The notes below the pieces were generated by a model, which was not told the DNA's origin, made no database searches, and saw only the letters and a program-made list of their open reading frames with translations. Of a stretch of 64,000 nucleotides of DNA, positions 1-10,722 are shown piece by piece. The stretch is from contig DGLA01000002.1 of the NCBI GenBank assembly GCA_002387205.1, forward strand, positions 259,778 through 323,777. Reading direction: 5' to 3'. The translations under genes were made by a program, and so were the position numbers. How positions within the stretch are numbered: the stretch's first letter is position 1; each line of letters begins with the position of its first letter. This stretch comes from Stutzerimonas stutzeri. GTDB taxonomy: Bacteria; Pseudomonadota; Gammaproteobacteria; Pseudomonadales; Pseudomonadaceae.

Positions 1-970
1 CCCAGGTGCTAAGCGCGATCGTGAGCGGCCGCGCGACGAATTGCACGATAAGCAGGATGACGAGTATGGACGGACCCAGTGCTGTGAGAGCGGTCAAATC
101 TAGCCTTGCAGCCAGCAGGATGAACAGCCCGGAAATCAGGAGGATGCTCAGGTTTTCCTTGAAATGAAGAATGTCGCGCACGTCGACGTTCTTCATGTTG
201 GCAAGCCACATGCCCATTAGCGTGACGGCCAGCAATCCGGACTCGTGTACCAAGGTATTAGCCACGACGAACACGCCCAACACGCAGGCAAGGGTGGCGA
301 GATTCTGCAGGTATCCTGGTAGCCAGTGTCGCCTGACGGACTGGCCGAGCGTCCAGCCGCCAGCTATGCCGAGTACGGTTCCGCATAGCAGGACCGCACC
401 AAAGGTCAGCAGGCTCTGGGTCCAGCCTGCCTCGGTACCGCGCGTAATGATGAAGCTGTAGACCACCACTGCCAGCAGCGCGCCGATGGGGTCGATGATG
501 ATGCCTTCCCAGCGCAGGATATTTGCCACCACCGCGTTCGGGCGCACCACACGCAGCATGGGTACGATCACGGTGGGGCCGGTCACGAGCGTCAAGCTGC
601 CGAACAGCAGTGCCAGCTCCCAGTCAAAGTCCAGCAGCCACCGTGCCGCCAGGGTGATGATGGCCCAGGTCGTCAGGGCACCGATGCCGATCAGCCGGCG
701 CACCACCTTGCCAATGCCCGGCAGTTCCGATAGCCGCAAGGTCAGGCTGCCCTCGAACAATATCAGGGCAACTGCCAGTGAAACCAAAGGGAACAGCAAT
801 GTCCCGAACAGGCGAGTCGGGTCCAGCCAGCCCAGTACCGGCCCGGCCAGAATGCCGCTCAACAGCAGGAACAGGATTGCAGGCAGCCGCAGTCGCCATG
901 CCAGCCACTGACTGGCGAGGGAGGCGAGGCCGAGCGCCCCAAGAGAAATCAGAATGTCTTGTTCGGTCAT
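1..970 (-). CDS. Cation:proton antiporter, N-terminal part (cut by window edge)
   Basis: The frame is open from an ATG at 970 down to base 1 with no stop, so only about the first 323 residues are visible. The translation is almost entirely hydrophobic transmembrane segments, begins MTEQDILISLGALGL, and has the membrane-embedded pattern TLVTGPTVIVPML followed by EGIIIDPIGALLAVVV. The TGPT and DPIGA motifs are typical of the Na+/H+ exchanger core of the CPA1/NhaP-like family, where the Asp of the DP motif takes part in cation exchange. In P. aeruginosa a sodium/hydrogen antiporter gene sits next to xerD in the same divergent arrangement. The ion specificity and any C-terminal TrkA domain cannot be judged from this fragment. 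Confidence 0.85.
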   Translation of the reverse strand, partial: MTEQDILISLGALGLASLASQWLAWRLRLPAILFLLLSGILAGPVLGWLDPTRLFGTLLFPLVSLAVALILFEGSLTLRLSELPGIGKVVRRLIGIGALTTWAIITLAARWLLDFDWELALLFGSLTLVTGPTVIVPMLRVVRPNAVVANILRWEGIIIDPIGALLAVVVYSFIITRGTEAGWTQSLLTFGAVLLCGTVLGIAGGWTLGQSVRRHWLPGYLQNLATLACVLGVFVVANTLVHESGLLAVTLMGMWLANMKNVDVRDILHFKENLSILLISGLFILLAARLDLTALTALGPSILVILLIVQFVARPLTIALSTW

Positions 971-1150
971 GGTTACCAGTAATACAGGCGGCTAGGCGGG
1001 GGGATGTCAGGCTGGCCGGATCTCGTCAGAGGCTCGGCTAAGGGTTCGACAATGCGCGGTCGAATCAGGTCCGCTCGCGCGGCGGCAGCTGGCAGCCAGC
1101 AGCAGGCTATGAAAAGATTGCCGCCCTGCCTTTCGTGTCCCACTCTAATC

Positions 1151-2047
1151 ATGCCGCCCCTAGACGACCCTGTTATCGATCGCTTTCTCGACGCCCTCTG
1201 GCTCGAAAAGGGCTTGTCGGACAACACCCGCGAGGCCTATCGAAGCGATCTCGCATTGTTCAATGGCTGGCTCGACGAGCGTGGCGTTCAGCTGCAAAGC
1301 GCCGGTCGCGACGTGATCCTTGACTATCTTTCCTGGCGGCTGGCCAACGAGTACAAGGCGCGCTCCTCGGCCCGGCTGCTATCGGGGCTTCGTGGGTTTT
1401 ACCGTTTCCTTCTGCGCGAAGGCTCGATCAGCACGGATCCGACACTGCGTATCGACATGCCACGGCTCGGACGGCCATTGCCCAAGTCGTTGTCCGAAGC
1501 CGACGTGGAGGCGTTGCTTGCTGCCCCGGATCCTGGCGATCCGCTTGGGTTGCGTGACCGGGCGATGCTTGAGGTGCTCTATGCCTGCGGGCTACGTGTC
1601 ACCGAGCTGGTAGGTCTCACCCTGGAGCAGATCAATCTGCGTCAGGGCGTATTGAGAACTCTTGGCAAGGGCAACAAGGAGCGGCTGGTGCCGCTGGGTG
1701 AGGAGGCCATGCACTGGCTCGCACGCTATCTGCGCGACGCCCGCCATGAATTGCTAAAGGGAAAGGCCAGCGATGTGGTGTTTCCCAGTCAGCGCGGCGA
1801 CCAGATGACCCGCCAAACCTTCTGGCATCGAATCAAGCTGCACGCCAGGGTCGCCGGGATCGCATCCACGCTTTCACCGCACACGTTGCGTCATGCGTTC
1901 GCTACCCATTTGCTCAACCACGGGGCGGACCTGCGCACCGTGCAGATGCTGCTGGGCCACAGCGATCTTTCCACAACCCAGATCTATACGCACATCGCCC
2001 GCGCGCGCTTGCAGGACATGCATGCACGGCATCACCCGCGCGGTTGA
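1151..2047 (+). CDS. xerD: Site-specific tyrosine recombinase XerD
   Basis: XerD acts with XerC at dif (helped by FtsK) to resolve chromosome dimers. From the ATG at 1151 the product is 298 residues, the same length as E. coli XerD; an upstream in-frame start would add 49 poorly conserved residues. The N-terminal SAM-like core-binding domain is residues about 5-90. The catalytic domain shows the Arg in ACGLRVTEL, the Lys in LGKGNKERLVPL, HTLRHAFATHLL (H-x-x-R), the His in LLGHSDLSTT and the nucleophilic Tyr in TQIYTHIA. It reads toward dsbC, which starts 140 bp downstream; xerD-dsbC-hom-thrC is a conserved Pseudomonas order. Confidence 0.96.
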   Translation: MPPLDDPVIDRFLDALWLEKGLSDNTREAYRSDLALFNGWLDERGVQLQSAGRDVILDYLSWRLANEYKARSSARLLSGLRGFYRFLLREGSISTDPTLRIDMPRLGRPLPKSLSEADVEALLAAPDPGDPLGLRDRAMLEVLYACGLRVTELVGLTLEQINLRQGVLRTLGKGNKERLVPLGEEAMHWLARYLRDARHELLKGKASDVVFPSQRGDQMTRQTFWHRIKLHARVAGIASTLSPHTLRHAFATHLLNHGADLRTVQMLLGHSDLSTTQIYTHIARARLQDMHARHHPRG

Positions 2048-2187
2048 GCGCGTGATAGGGGCTGCCACCGCGTCTGGCTGCGTGGCGGCCCACAAAGTCG
2101 ACGACTGATAACTGGCCAGGTGCGCTGTGATTGGGGGGCTGTGCTAATCTGCGACCTTCTCTTCGATCGAAGTCGCCAGGAGACCCC

Positions 2188-2913
2188 ATGCGCGTGAATC
2201 GTATCCTCGCTGCCGTGACCCTTGGGCTCACCAGCTCTGTCGTCCTGGCCGCAGATGCCGAACAGGCGATTCGTCAATCGCTCAATTCTATTCAGCCGGG
2301 CATGCCCATTGAAGCAATCGCCGAAAGCCCCATGGATGGTGTCTATCAGGTGCAGCTCAAGGGCGGACGTCAGTTGTATGCCAGCGCCGACGGTCAGTTC
2401 GTGATCCAGGGCTACATGTTCCAGTTCAAGGACGGCCAGGCGACGAACCTGACTGAGCAGGCACAGAGCCGGTCGGTGGCTGATGCGATCGACGCCGTGC
2501 CCACCAGCAAGATGGTGGTGTTCGCACCGGACAAGCCCAAGACTCACATCACCGTTTTCACCGATACGGATTGCGGCTATTGCCAAAAGCTGCACAGCGA
2601 AGTGCCGGAACTCAACCGCCTGGGCGTTGAGGTCCGCTATATGGCCTTTCCCCGACAGGGCATGGGCAGCCATGGCGCCAATACCCTGGCAAGCGTCTGG
2701 TGTGCCAAGGATCGCCAGGCGGCGATGAACAAGGCCAAGGCGCGCGAAGACGTCCCGGCCGCCAGCTGTGACAACCCGGTCGCCGAACAGTACGAGCTCG
2801 GTCAGCTGATCGGCGTACAGGGTACGCCTGCCATCGTGCTTGCCGATGGTCAGGTCATTCCTGGCTATCAGCCCGCGCCCCAGCTGGCGGAACTGGCACT
2901 CAAGGCCAACTAG
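2188..2913 (+). CDS. dsbC: Periplasmic disulfide isomerase DsbC
   Basis: DsbC reshuffles wrong disulfides in the periplasm and is kept reduced by DsbD. The ATG at 2188 follows a CCAGGAG ribosome site and gives 241 residues. Residues 1-20 form a signal peptide ending SSVVLA-AD. An N-terminal dimerisation domain (about 22-80) is followed by a thioredoxin-like domain with the active-site CGYC in FTDTDCGYCQKLH, the cis-Pro region GVQGTPAIVL, and a second structural Cys pair (VWCAKD and PAASCDN). All key residues are intact. Confidence 0.95.
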   Translation: MRVNRILAAVTLGLTSSVVLAADAEQAIRQSLNSIQPGMPIEAIAESPMDGVYQVQLKGGRQLYASADGQFVIQGYMFQFKDGQATNLTEQAQSRSVADAIDAVPTSKMVVFAPDKPKTHITVFTDTDCGYCQKLHSEVPELNRLGVEVRYMAFPRQGMGSHGANTLASVWCAKDRQAAMNKAKAREDVPAASCDNPVAEQYELGQLIGVQGTPAIVLADGQVIPGYQPAPQLAELALKAN

Positions 2914-3003
2914 AACGCTGCCCGGGCCTTGGCTGGCCTGGGTCCGGTGAACTGTTCGGCTCCCGGCACTCAAATCAGATAAGCATTTGAGGAGGTGGCG
3001 AAC

Positions 3004-3501
3004 ATGAAGCTTGAAGGTTCCTGTCATTGCAAGTCCGTGCAATTCTCGCTGGAATCTGCCGAACCCTACCCATTCATGCGTTGTTATTGCTCCATCTGTC
3101 GCAAGACGGCGGGTGGGGGTGGATATGCCATCAATCTCGGCGGTGACTACCGTACGCTGCAGATCGAAGGGCGCGAGCACCTGGGCGTATACAGGGCGCG
3201 GATGCCTGACGATGAAAATGGCAACAGCAAGGTTAGCGATGGGCAACGGCATTTTTGCAAGCACTGCGGAAGCGCACTCTGGTTATGGGATCCGAACTGG
3301 CCGGACCTCGTACATCCGCATGCATCTGCCATCGACACCGAGCTTCCCAGGCCTCCCGAGTCGACGCACCTGATGCTGGGGTCAAAGGCCTCCTGGGTTG
3401 AGCCTCAGATCGGCCCCGACGACCGCTGCTTCGCCGAGTACCCGGATGAGTCATTGGCGCAATGGCACGACCGGCTCGGTTTGCGTCGCAACTCAGACTG
3501 A
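3004..3501 (+). CDS. GFA-family zinc-binding protein
   Basis: This is a 165-residue member of the glutathione-dependent formaldehyde-activating (GFA/CENP-V) family, a cytoplasmic Zn-binding fold. The family pattern is visible: GSCHCKSVQF near the N-terminus, then CYCSICRKTAGGGG, and later HFCKHCGSALW. The ATG at 3004 lies 8 bp from a strong AGGAGG; a GTG at 2995 overlaps that Shine-Dalgarno and is less likely. The substrate is not known from sequence; most family members are named by fold only. The gene stands alone between dsbC and hom, in the same direction. Confidence 0.8.
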   Translation: MKLEGSCHCKSVQFSLESAEPYPFMRCYCSICRKTAGGGGYAINLGGDYRTLQIEGREHLGVYRARMPDDENGNSKVSDGQRHFCKHCGSALWLWDPNWPDLVHPHASAIDTELPRPPESTHLMLGSKASWVEPQIGPDDRCFAEYPDESLAQWHDRLGLRRNSD

Positions 3502-3629
3502 AAGACTCGCTGATTGCCGGGCGGGCTGGGCCGGCCAGTGGATTTGACTAAATCCCGTGCGCTTCGTAATGTGCGACTCTTTTGTTCGGCCGCTTTGTCC
3601 GGTCGTTCGCAGGCAATGGGGAGTGCAGC

Positions 3630-4934
3630 TTGAAACCGGTGAAAGTTGGCATCTGTGGGCTTGGAACCGTCGGCGGCGGAACCTTTAACGTGCTCAAGCG
3701 AAACGCTGCTGAAATCGCCCGTCGCGCCGGGCGCGGCATCGAGATTGCGCAGATTGCCGCTCGTCATGCGAACCCCAAGTGCGACACCGGCGACATCCCC
3801 ATTACCGCCGACATCTTCGAGGTGGCCAACAACCCCGAGATCGACATTGTGGTCGAGCTGATCGGCGGGTATACCCTGGCCCGCGAGCTGGTGGTCAAGG
3901 CTATCGAAAACGGCAAGCACGTCGTGACGGCGAACAAGGCCCTGATCGCTGTGCATGGAAACGAAATCTTCGCCAAGGCGCGGGAGAAGGGCGTCATCGT
4001 TGCGTTCGAGGCGTCGGTTGCCGGTGGTGTTCCGGTCATCAAGGCCATTCGCGAAGGGCTTGCTGGCAACCAGATCAACTGGCTGGCCGGCATCATCAAC
4101 GGCACGGGTAACTTCATCCTCACTGAGATGCGCGAAAAGGGCCGTACCTTCGAGGACGTGCTCAAGGAAGCGCAGGAACTGGGTTATGCCGAAGCTGATC
4201 CGACCTTCGATGTCGAGGGTATCGACGCGGCTCACAAGCTGACCATTCTTGCCTCCATCGCTTTCGGCGTGCCGTTGCAGTTCGACAAGGCCTACACCGA
4301 AGGCATCTCCCAGCTGACGACCGCTGACGTCAACTACGCCGAAGCCCTTGGCTATCGCATCAAACACCTGGGCGTCGCGCGCAGCACCGAGTCGGGTATC
4401 GAATTGCGGGTGCATCCCACGCTGATCCCGGCCGACCGTCTGATCGCCAACGTCAACGGCGTGATGAACGCAGTGATGGTCAATGGGGATGCCGTAGGTT
4501 CGACCCTCTACTACGGCGCCGGTGCAGGTATGGAGCCGACCGCTTCGGCGGTCGTCGCGGACCTGGTCGATGTCGCCAGGGCGCTGACCACTGATCCGAA
4601 CAACCGTGTACCTCATCTGGCGTTCCAGCCCGACTCCTTGTCGGCCCATCCCATCCTGCCGATCAGCGCTTGCGAGAGCGCTTATTACCTTCGCATCCAG
4701 GCCAAGGACCATCCGGGTGTGCTGGCGCAGGTGGCGACGATCCTCTCCGAGCGTGGCATCAACATCGAGTCGATCATGCAGAAGGAAGCTGAAGTCCAGG
4801 ACGGGCTGGTGCCGGTAATCCTGGTCACGCACCGCGTGGTTGAGCAGCGAATCGACGATGCCATTGCCGCGCTAGAAGCGCTTGCCGACGTGGTTGGCAA
4901 CGTCGTGCGGATCCGTGTCGAACAACTCGCTTGA
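3630..4934 (+). CDS. hom: Homoserine dehydrogenase
   Basis: Reduces aspartate semialdehyde to homoserine with NAD(P)H, at the branch to threonine and methionine. I choose a TTG start at 3630, preceded by GGGGAG and giving MKPVKVGICGLGTVGGG; this yields 434 residues, the usual Pseudomonas length. The Rossmann motif GLGTVGGG is at residues about 8-15, the catalytic/substrate region INGTGNFILTEM lies mid-protein, and a C-terminal ACT domain (about 355-425, starting near YYLRIQAKDHPGVLAQ) suggests allosteric feedback. It is followed by thrC after 79 bp, probably co-transcribed. Confidence 0.95.
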   Translation: MKPVKVGICGLGTVGGGTFNVLKRNAAEIARRAGRGIEIAQIAARHANPKCDTGDIPITADIFEVANNPEIDIVVELIGGYTLARELVVKAIENGKHVVTANKALIAVHGNEIFAKAREKGVIVAFEASVAGGVPVIKAIREGLAGNQINWLAGIINGTGNFILTEMREKGRTFEDVLKEAQELGYAEADPTFDVEGIDAAHKLTILASIAFGVPLQFDKAYTEGISQLTTADVNYAEALGYRIKHLGVARSTESGIELRVHPTLIPADRLIANVNGVMNAVMVNGDAVGSTLYYGAGAGMEPTASAVVADLVDVARALTTDPNNRVPHLAFQPDSLSAHPILPISACESAYYLRIQAKDHPGVLAQVATILSERGINIESIMQKEAEVQDGLVPVILVTHRVVEQRIDDAIAALEALADVVGNVVRIRVEQLA

Positions 4935-5013
4935 GGCGCATGGCTGAAGGCTGACGGATCACTCGTTCAGCCTCCACCCCCACTGTCCGTATCGGCTTTT
5001 TGAGGCTTTAATC

Positions 5014-6423
5014 ATGCGTTACATCAGTACCCGGGGCCAGGCGCCCGCGTTGAACTTCGAAGAGGTGCTGCTTGCCGGACTGGCAAGCGATGGCGGCCTC
5101 TATGTGCCGGAAAACCTGCCGCGCTTCACCGTCGAGGAGATTGCCTCCTGGGCCGGTCTGCCGTACCACGAGCTGGCCTTCAGGGTGATGCGGCCCTTTG
5201 TTGCCGGCAGCATTCCGGACGCCGATTTCAAGCAGATTCTGGAAGACACCTATGGTGTTTTCGCCCATAGCGCAGTCGCCCCGCTGCGGCAGCTCGATGC
5301 GAACGAGTGGGTGCTGGAGCTGTTCCATGGGCCGACCCTGGCGTTCAAGGACTTCGCCCTGCAACTGCTTGGCCGACTGCTTGACTATGTGCTGGCAAAG
5401 CGAGGGGAGCGGGTCGTCATCATCGGCGCGACCTCGGGTGATACCGGTTCGGCGGCCATCGAAGGCTGCCGGCGCTGCGACAATGTCGACATTTTCATCC
5501 TTCATCCGCACAACCGGGTTTCCGAAGTCCAGCGCCGCCAGATGACCACCATCTTCGGCGATAACATTCACAACATTGCCGTCGAAGGGAACTTCGACGA
5601 CTGCCAGGAGATGGTCAAGGACAGCTTCGCTGACCAGGGCTTCCTCAAGGGAACTCGCCTGGTGGCGGTGAATTCGATCAACTGGGCTCGAATCATGGCC
5701 CAGATCGTTTACTACTTCCATGCCGCGCTCCAGCTCGGTGGCCCGGCGCGCTCCGTGGCCTTCTCGGTGCCGACCGGCAACTTCGGCGACATTTTCGCCG
5801 GTTACCTGGCGCGAAACATGGGGCTGCCGGTCAGCCAGCTGGTAGTCGCCACCAACCGCAACGACATCCTGCATCGTTTCATGAGTGGCAACCGCTACGA
5901 CAAGGACACTCTGCATCCGTCACTGTCGCCGTCCATGGACATCATGGTCTCCTCGAACTTCGAGCGCCTGCTGTTCGACCTGCACGGGCGCAACGGTGCT
6001 GCGGTTGCCGAGCTCATGAGCGCGTTCAAGGCCAGTGGCACGCTATCGGTCGATGAAGAGCGCTGGACCGAAGCGCGGAGACTGTTCGACTCTCTGGCAG
6101 TTGACGACGAGCAGACCTGCAAGACCATCGCCGACGTGTTCGAGGCCACCGGCGAACTGCTGGATCCGCATACGGCCATCGGCGTTTATGCCGCCCGTGA
6201 GTGCCGCCGCAGCCTGGCGACACCCATGGTAACGCTGGGCACCGCTCACCCGGTGAAATTCCCCGAGGCAGTGGAAAAGGCGGGTGTTGGCAAGGCGTTG
6301 GAGCTTCCGGCTCACCTTGCCGACCTGTTCGAACGTCCTGAGCGTTGCACCGTGCTGCCAAACGACCTCAAGGCCATGCAGGCCTTCGTCAGCGAACACG
6401 GTAATCGCGGCAAGCCGTTGTAA
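5014..6423 (+). CDS. thrC: Threonine synthase
   Basis: PLP enzyme converting O-phosphohomoserine to threonine. The 469-residue product starts MRYISTRGQAPALNF, the standard N-terminus of the long threonine synthase class. The PLP lysine lies in GPTLAFKDFALQLLG, and the phosphate-binding stretch GATSGDTGSAAIEG and VPTGNFGDIFAGY are intact. It follows hom as in other pseudomonads and ends before a strong bidirectional hairpin. Confidence 0.96.
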   Translation: MRYISTRGQAPALNFEEVLLAGLASDGGLYVPENLPRFTVEEIASWAGLPYHELAFRVMRPFVAGSIPDADFKQILEDTYGVFAHSAVAPLRQLDANEWVLELFHGPTLAFKDFALQLLGRLLDYVLAKRGERVVIIGATSGDTGSAAIEGCRRCDNVDIFILHPHNRVSEVQRRQMTTIFGDNIHNIAVEGNFDDCQEMVKDSFADQGFLKGTRLVAVNSINWARIMAQIVYYFHAALQLGGPARSVAFSVPTGNFGDIFAGYLARNMGLPVSQLVVATNRNDILHRFMSGNRYDKDTLHPSLSPSMDIMVSSNFERLLFDLHGRNGAAVAELMSAFKASGTLSVDEERWTEARRLFDSLAVDDEQTCKTIADVFEATGELLDPHTAIGVYAARECRRSLATPMVTLGTAHPVKFPEAVEKAGVGKALELPAHLADLFERPERCTVLPNDLKAMQAFVSEHGNRGKPL

Positions 6424-6436
6424 CGCCAGACATTGA

Positions 6437-6486
6437 ACAAAAAAAGCCGGAGGGTCGGACGAGCGCCCGGCACCCGGCTTTTCTTG
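6437..6486. terminator. Bidirectional terminator between thrC and rnt
   Basis: An A-rich run followed by AAGCCGG and, after a GC-rich loop region, CCGGCTTTTC forms a stem with A/T tracts on both sides. It lies in the convergent gap between thrC (+) and rnt (-), so it can end both transcripts. Confidence 0.8.
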
Positions 6487-6544
6487 TTGCAGCATTCCCG
6501 CCGTGCTGACTAAGGCGTTCGCCTCCAGACTGCGTGTCTTTTAA

Positions 6545-7219
6545 CTATTCGTCGAACTCTTCCCAGCCGCCCATCTCTCGCCAGCGGTTGACGATTCCGC
6601 AGAACAGCTCGGCTGTCTTCTCGGTGTCATAGCGGGCCGAATGTGCTTCGCGACCATCGAAGTCGATCCCCGCCGCCTGGCAGGCCTTGGCCAGAACGGT
6701 CTGGCCATAGGCGAGGCCGGCCAGGGTCGCCGTGTCAAAACTGGAAAAAGGGTGGAAGGGGTTGCGCTTGATATCGCAGCGCGCAATTGCGGCATTGAGA
6801 AAGCCGAGGTCGAAACTGCTGTTGTGGCCAACAAGGATGGCGCGCTTGCAGCCGGCCGATTTGACTGCCTTGCGCACGCTGCGGATGATCTCGTTCATCG
6901 CCTGGGATTCAGGAACAGCCATGCGTAGCGGGTGGTCGAGCTTGATGCCCGTGAATTCCAGCGCGGCGGCTTCGATATTGGCACCAGCGAAGGGTTCGAC
7001 CCTAAAGAAAAGGGTGTCCTGGGGATAGAGCAGACCCTGTTCATCCATGCCGATGGTCACGGCGGCGATTTCCAGAAGGGCGTCGGTTGCACAGTTGAAG
7101 CCGCCGCACTCTACATCCACCACCACCGGCAGGAAGCCACGGAAGCGCCGTGCCATGGCCGACCGAGGCTTGCCTGGGACGTTTCCTTCGAGTTCGTCGT
7201 CGAACTGCTCGTCACTCAT
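6545..7219 (-). CDS. rnt: Ribonuclease T
   Basis: A DEDDh 3'-5' exoribonuclease that trims tRNA and other stable RNA 3' ends and acts as a dimer. The product from the ATG at 7219 is 224 residues. ExoI motif VVDVECGGFN supplies D and E, the second Asp is in GHNSSFDLGF, and HSARYDTEKTAELF supplies the His and last Asp. The start codon overlaps the pyrC stop (ATGA), so the two are translationally coupled; the same pair occurs in P. aeruginosa. Confidence 0.95.
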   Translation of the reverse strand: MSDEQFDDELEGNVPGKPRSAMARRFRGFLPVVVDVECGGFNCATDALLEIAAVTIGMDEQGLLYPQDTLFFRVEPFAGANIEAAALEFTGIKLDHPLRMAVPESQAMNEIIRSVRKAVKSAGCKRAILVGHNSSFDLGFLNAAIARCDIKRNPFHPFSSFDTATLAGLAYGQTVLAKACQAAGIDFDGREAHSARYDTEKTAELFCGIVNRWREMGGWEEFDE

Positions 7220-8259
7220 GCGCTTGTCTCCAGTCGCCATTGCAGGGTCTCGCCGGCCCGCAAGGGCACCAGCTTGTGTTCGCCAAACGGCAGGCTGCCC
7301 GGGACGCTCCACGACTCGCGCACCAGGGAGATCGTGTCGGTATTGCGCGGCAAGCCATAGAAGTCGGCGCCGAAATGGCTGGCAAAGGCTTCGAGGCGGT
7401 TCAGAGCGTTACGCTGTTCGAACGCTTCGGCATAGAGCTCTATGGCCGCGAACGCGGTATAGCAACCGGCACAACCGCATGCGTTTTCCTTGGCGTGCTG
7501 GGCGTGCGGTGCCGAGTCGGTGCCGAGAAAGAACTTTGGATTGCCGCTGGTGGCTGCATCGAGCAGCGCTTCCTGATGCACGTTGCGCTTGAGGATAGGC
7601 AGACAGAAAAAGTGCGGGCGGATGCCGCCTACCAGCATGTGGTTGCGGTTGTAGAGCAGGTGATGGGCAGTGATCGTAGCACCGACGTTGCCGCTCGCTG
7701 TTTCGACGAACTGCACCGCGTCACGCGTAGTGATGTGCTCGAACACCACTTTGAGCGTCGGGAATCGCTCGGTTATCTTGCTCAGCTGTTCGTCGATGAA
7801 GTACTTCTCACGATCGAATATATCGACTTCCGAACGCGTCACCTCACCATGGACCAGCAGCGGCAGGCCAACCTCTGCCATGGTTTCCAGTACCCCAAAG
7901 ATGTTCTCGATGCGCGTGACGCCGGATGCCGAATTGGTGGTGGCGCCAGCCGGGTAGAGCTTGGCGGCAAACACATAGCCGCTGGCCTTGGCGGCGCGAA
8001 TATCGTCGGGCTGCGTGCCATCGGTGAGGTAGAGCACCATCAGCGGCTCGAACGCATTGCCGTGCGGACGGGCGGCGAGGATGCGCTGGCGATAGCTGTC
8101 CGCCTCGGCGGCATTGCGTACTGGCGGCACCAGGTTCGGCATGATGATGGCGCGCGCGAACTGGCGTGCGGCGTCCGCCACGGTATGCGGCAACGCTGCG
8201 CCGTCGCGCAGGTGGATGTGCCAATCGTCGGGGCGCAGTAGTGTCAGTCGGTCGGACAT
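7216..8259 (-). CDS. pyrC: Dihydroorotase
   Basis: Catalyses reversible cyclisation of carbamoyl aspartate to dihydroorotate in pyrimidine synthesis. The 347-residue product has the zinc-binding start DDWHIHLRDG, the carboxylated Lys region FAAKLYPAGATTNS, later zinc His residues (LLVHGEV and VVFEHITTRDAV) and the catalytic Asp in LGTDSAPHAQHAK. This is the class II, E. coli-type enzyme. It overlaps rnt by 4 bp. Confidence 0.96.
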   Translation of the reverse strand: MSDRLTLLRPDDWHIHLRDGAALPHTVADAARQFARAIIMPNLVPPVRNAAEADSYRQRILAARPHGNAFEPLMVLYLTDGTQPDDIRAAKASGYVFAAKLYPAGATTNSASGVTRIENIFGVLETMAEVGLPLLVHGEVTRSEVDIFDREKYFIDEQLSKITERFPTLKVVFEHITTRDAVQFVETASGNVGATITAHHLLYNRNHMLVGGIRPHFFCLPILKRNVHQEALLDAATSGNPKFFLGTDSAPHAQHAKENACGCAGCYTAFAAIELYAEAFEQRNALNRLEAFASHFGADFYGLPRNTDTISLVRESWSVPGSLPFGEHKLVPLRAGETLQWRLETSA

Positions 8260-8430
8260 GCAGATTTCCAGGCGGTAAAACGTGCGGGAATGCTACCGGA
8301 AACGCGCGAAAAAATCGCCGAAGGTGAGACAGGGGCGCTTGCCGGTATTGGCGGGGCTGACTGGACGGTGGTTCAAGTTTCTGCCGGACGCACCGATACC
8401 CCTTTGTACACACAGCCCGTGGAGCCTCCA

Positions 8431-9324
8431 GTGCGCCTGCGCCCCTTGATCATGGCTTGCCTTCTGGCCTCGCCGGCCAATGCCATCACTTTCCAGACAC
8501 GCCTGGAGAACGTGCTGTGGCAGGTTGAGGGGGATCAGTTCGAGTGCCGTTTGAGCCAGCCGGTCGCCGGATTCGGCGCGGGAGAGTTTGTCCGGCGCGC
8601 TGGCGAGCAGGCGACCTTTCGGCTGCGCTCACCTGACCGCTGGTTGGGCAGCGGCTCGGCCACCCTGCTGGCGGCTGCCGCGCCCTGGCAGCCGCAACGC
8701 AGCGATATCAATCTAGGGGTGGTGTCGGTTGCCAGGGACGACATTGCGTTCAACAGTTCTGCACTGCAGGCCGGTCGTCTACTGGCGGGACTGCTGGAAG
8801 GTCGTAGCCCGCTGGTTCGCCATCGCACCTTGCACGGCGGCGAGGCGCTCGAAGTCCGGTTGCTCCCGGCACGTTTCGCCAAGGCCTATGAGGATTTCCG
8901 TGCCTGCAACGCAAAATTGCTGCCCGTCAACTTCGATCAGATCCGTCAGTCCCAGATCGGCTTTCCGGCGGGCGACATTGTTCTGGACCGGTCAGGGCAG
9001 GCCAGGCTCGATATCATCCTGCAATTTCTCAAGGCCGATCCGAGTGTCAACCGAATCCAGCTCGATGGCCACTCGGACAACAGCGGCAACCGCCTGACCA
9101 ACCGCGACCTGTCCCGCCGTCGTGCGCTGGCGGTCGAGGCCTACCTGATCGCCAATGGCGTGCCCAAGGAGCAGATCACGCTGCGTTTCCATGGCGAGCG
9201 CTATCCGCTGGTCGCCAATAACAGCGAAGCCAATCGAGCCAGGAACCGGCGTGTCACTGTCCGTCTGGATCGGGCGCCGGCAGCCGTCACCGCTGCAGCG
9301 GAAGCAGCTGTTCCCTCGTCCTGA
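8431..9324 (+). CDS. motY: Flagellar sodium-motor protein MotY
   Basis: MotY is a periplasmic protein that anchors the flagellar stator to peptidoglycan. The GTG at 8431, 6 bp after GGAG, opens a signal peptide (MRLRPLIMACLLASPANA) and gives 297 residues. The N-terminal half is a MotY-specific domain that starts ITFQTRLENVLW. The C-terminal half (about 175-280) is an OmpA-type peptidoglycan-binding domain with LDGHSDNSGNRLTN and RRRALAVEAYL. In P. aeruginosa the homolog likewise lies between pyrC and argG. Confidence 0.88.
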   Translation: MRLRPLIMACLLASPANAITFQTRLENVLWQVEGDQFECRLSQPVAGFGAGEFVRRAGEQATFRLRSPDRWLGSGSATLLAAAAPWQPQRSDINLGVVSVARDDIAFNSSALQAGRLLAGLLEGRSPLVRHRTLHGGEALEVRLLPARFAKAYEDFRACNAKLLPVNFDQIRQSQIGFPAGDIVLDRSGQARLDIILQFLKADPSVNRIQLDGHSDNSGNRLTNRDLSRRRALAVEAYLIANGVPKEQITLRFHGERYPLVANNSEANRARNRRVTVRLDRAPAAVTAAAEAAVPSS

Positions 9325-9409
9325 GCACCTTGAGTCTCGTTCCCCTGTAAAAGGGACTCCATGACCAGTAGAATCGCCGCTTTCCTTACAATCCCGGGAG
9401 TGGATGGCA

Positions 9410-10627
<1,218 letters not shown>

Positions 10628-10654
10628 CCTGACTGTCCTGTCGCACCTGACTAA

Positions 10655-10678
10655 CCCCGGCCACAAGCCGGGGTTATG
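10655..10678 (+). terminator. Terminator after argG
   Basis: CCCCGGC and GCCGGGG form a 7-bp stem with a short ACAA loop. The following T-tract is weak (TTATGCTTT), so termination may be partial with read-through to gloA. Confidence 0.65.
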
Positions 10679-10722
10679 CTTTCTGCACCGCAACACGCCT
10701 TGTCGAATGAGGAGAGAAAACC

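Noticed and set aside
2032..3264. 410-codon minus-strand frame
   Set aside because: Antisense to dsbC and the GFA gene, both with conserved motifs.
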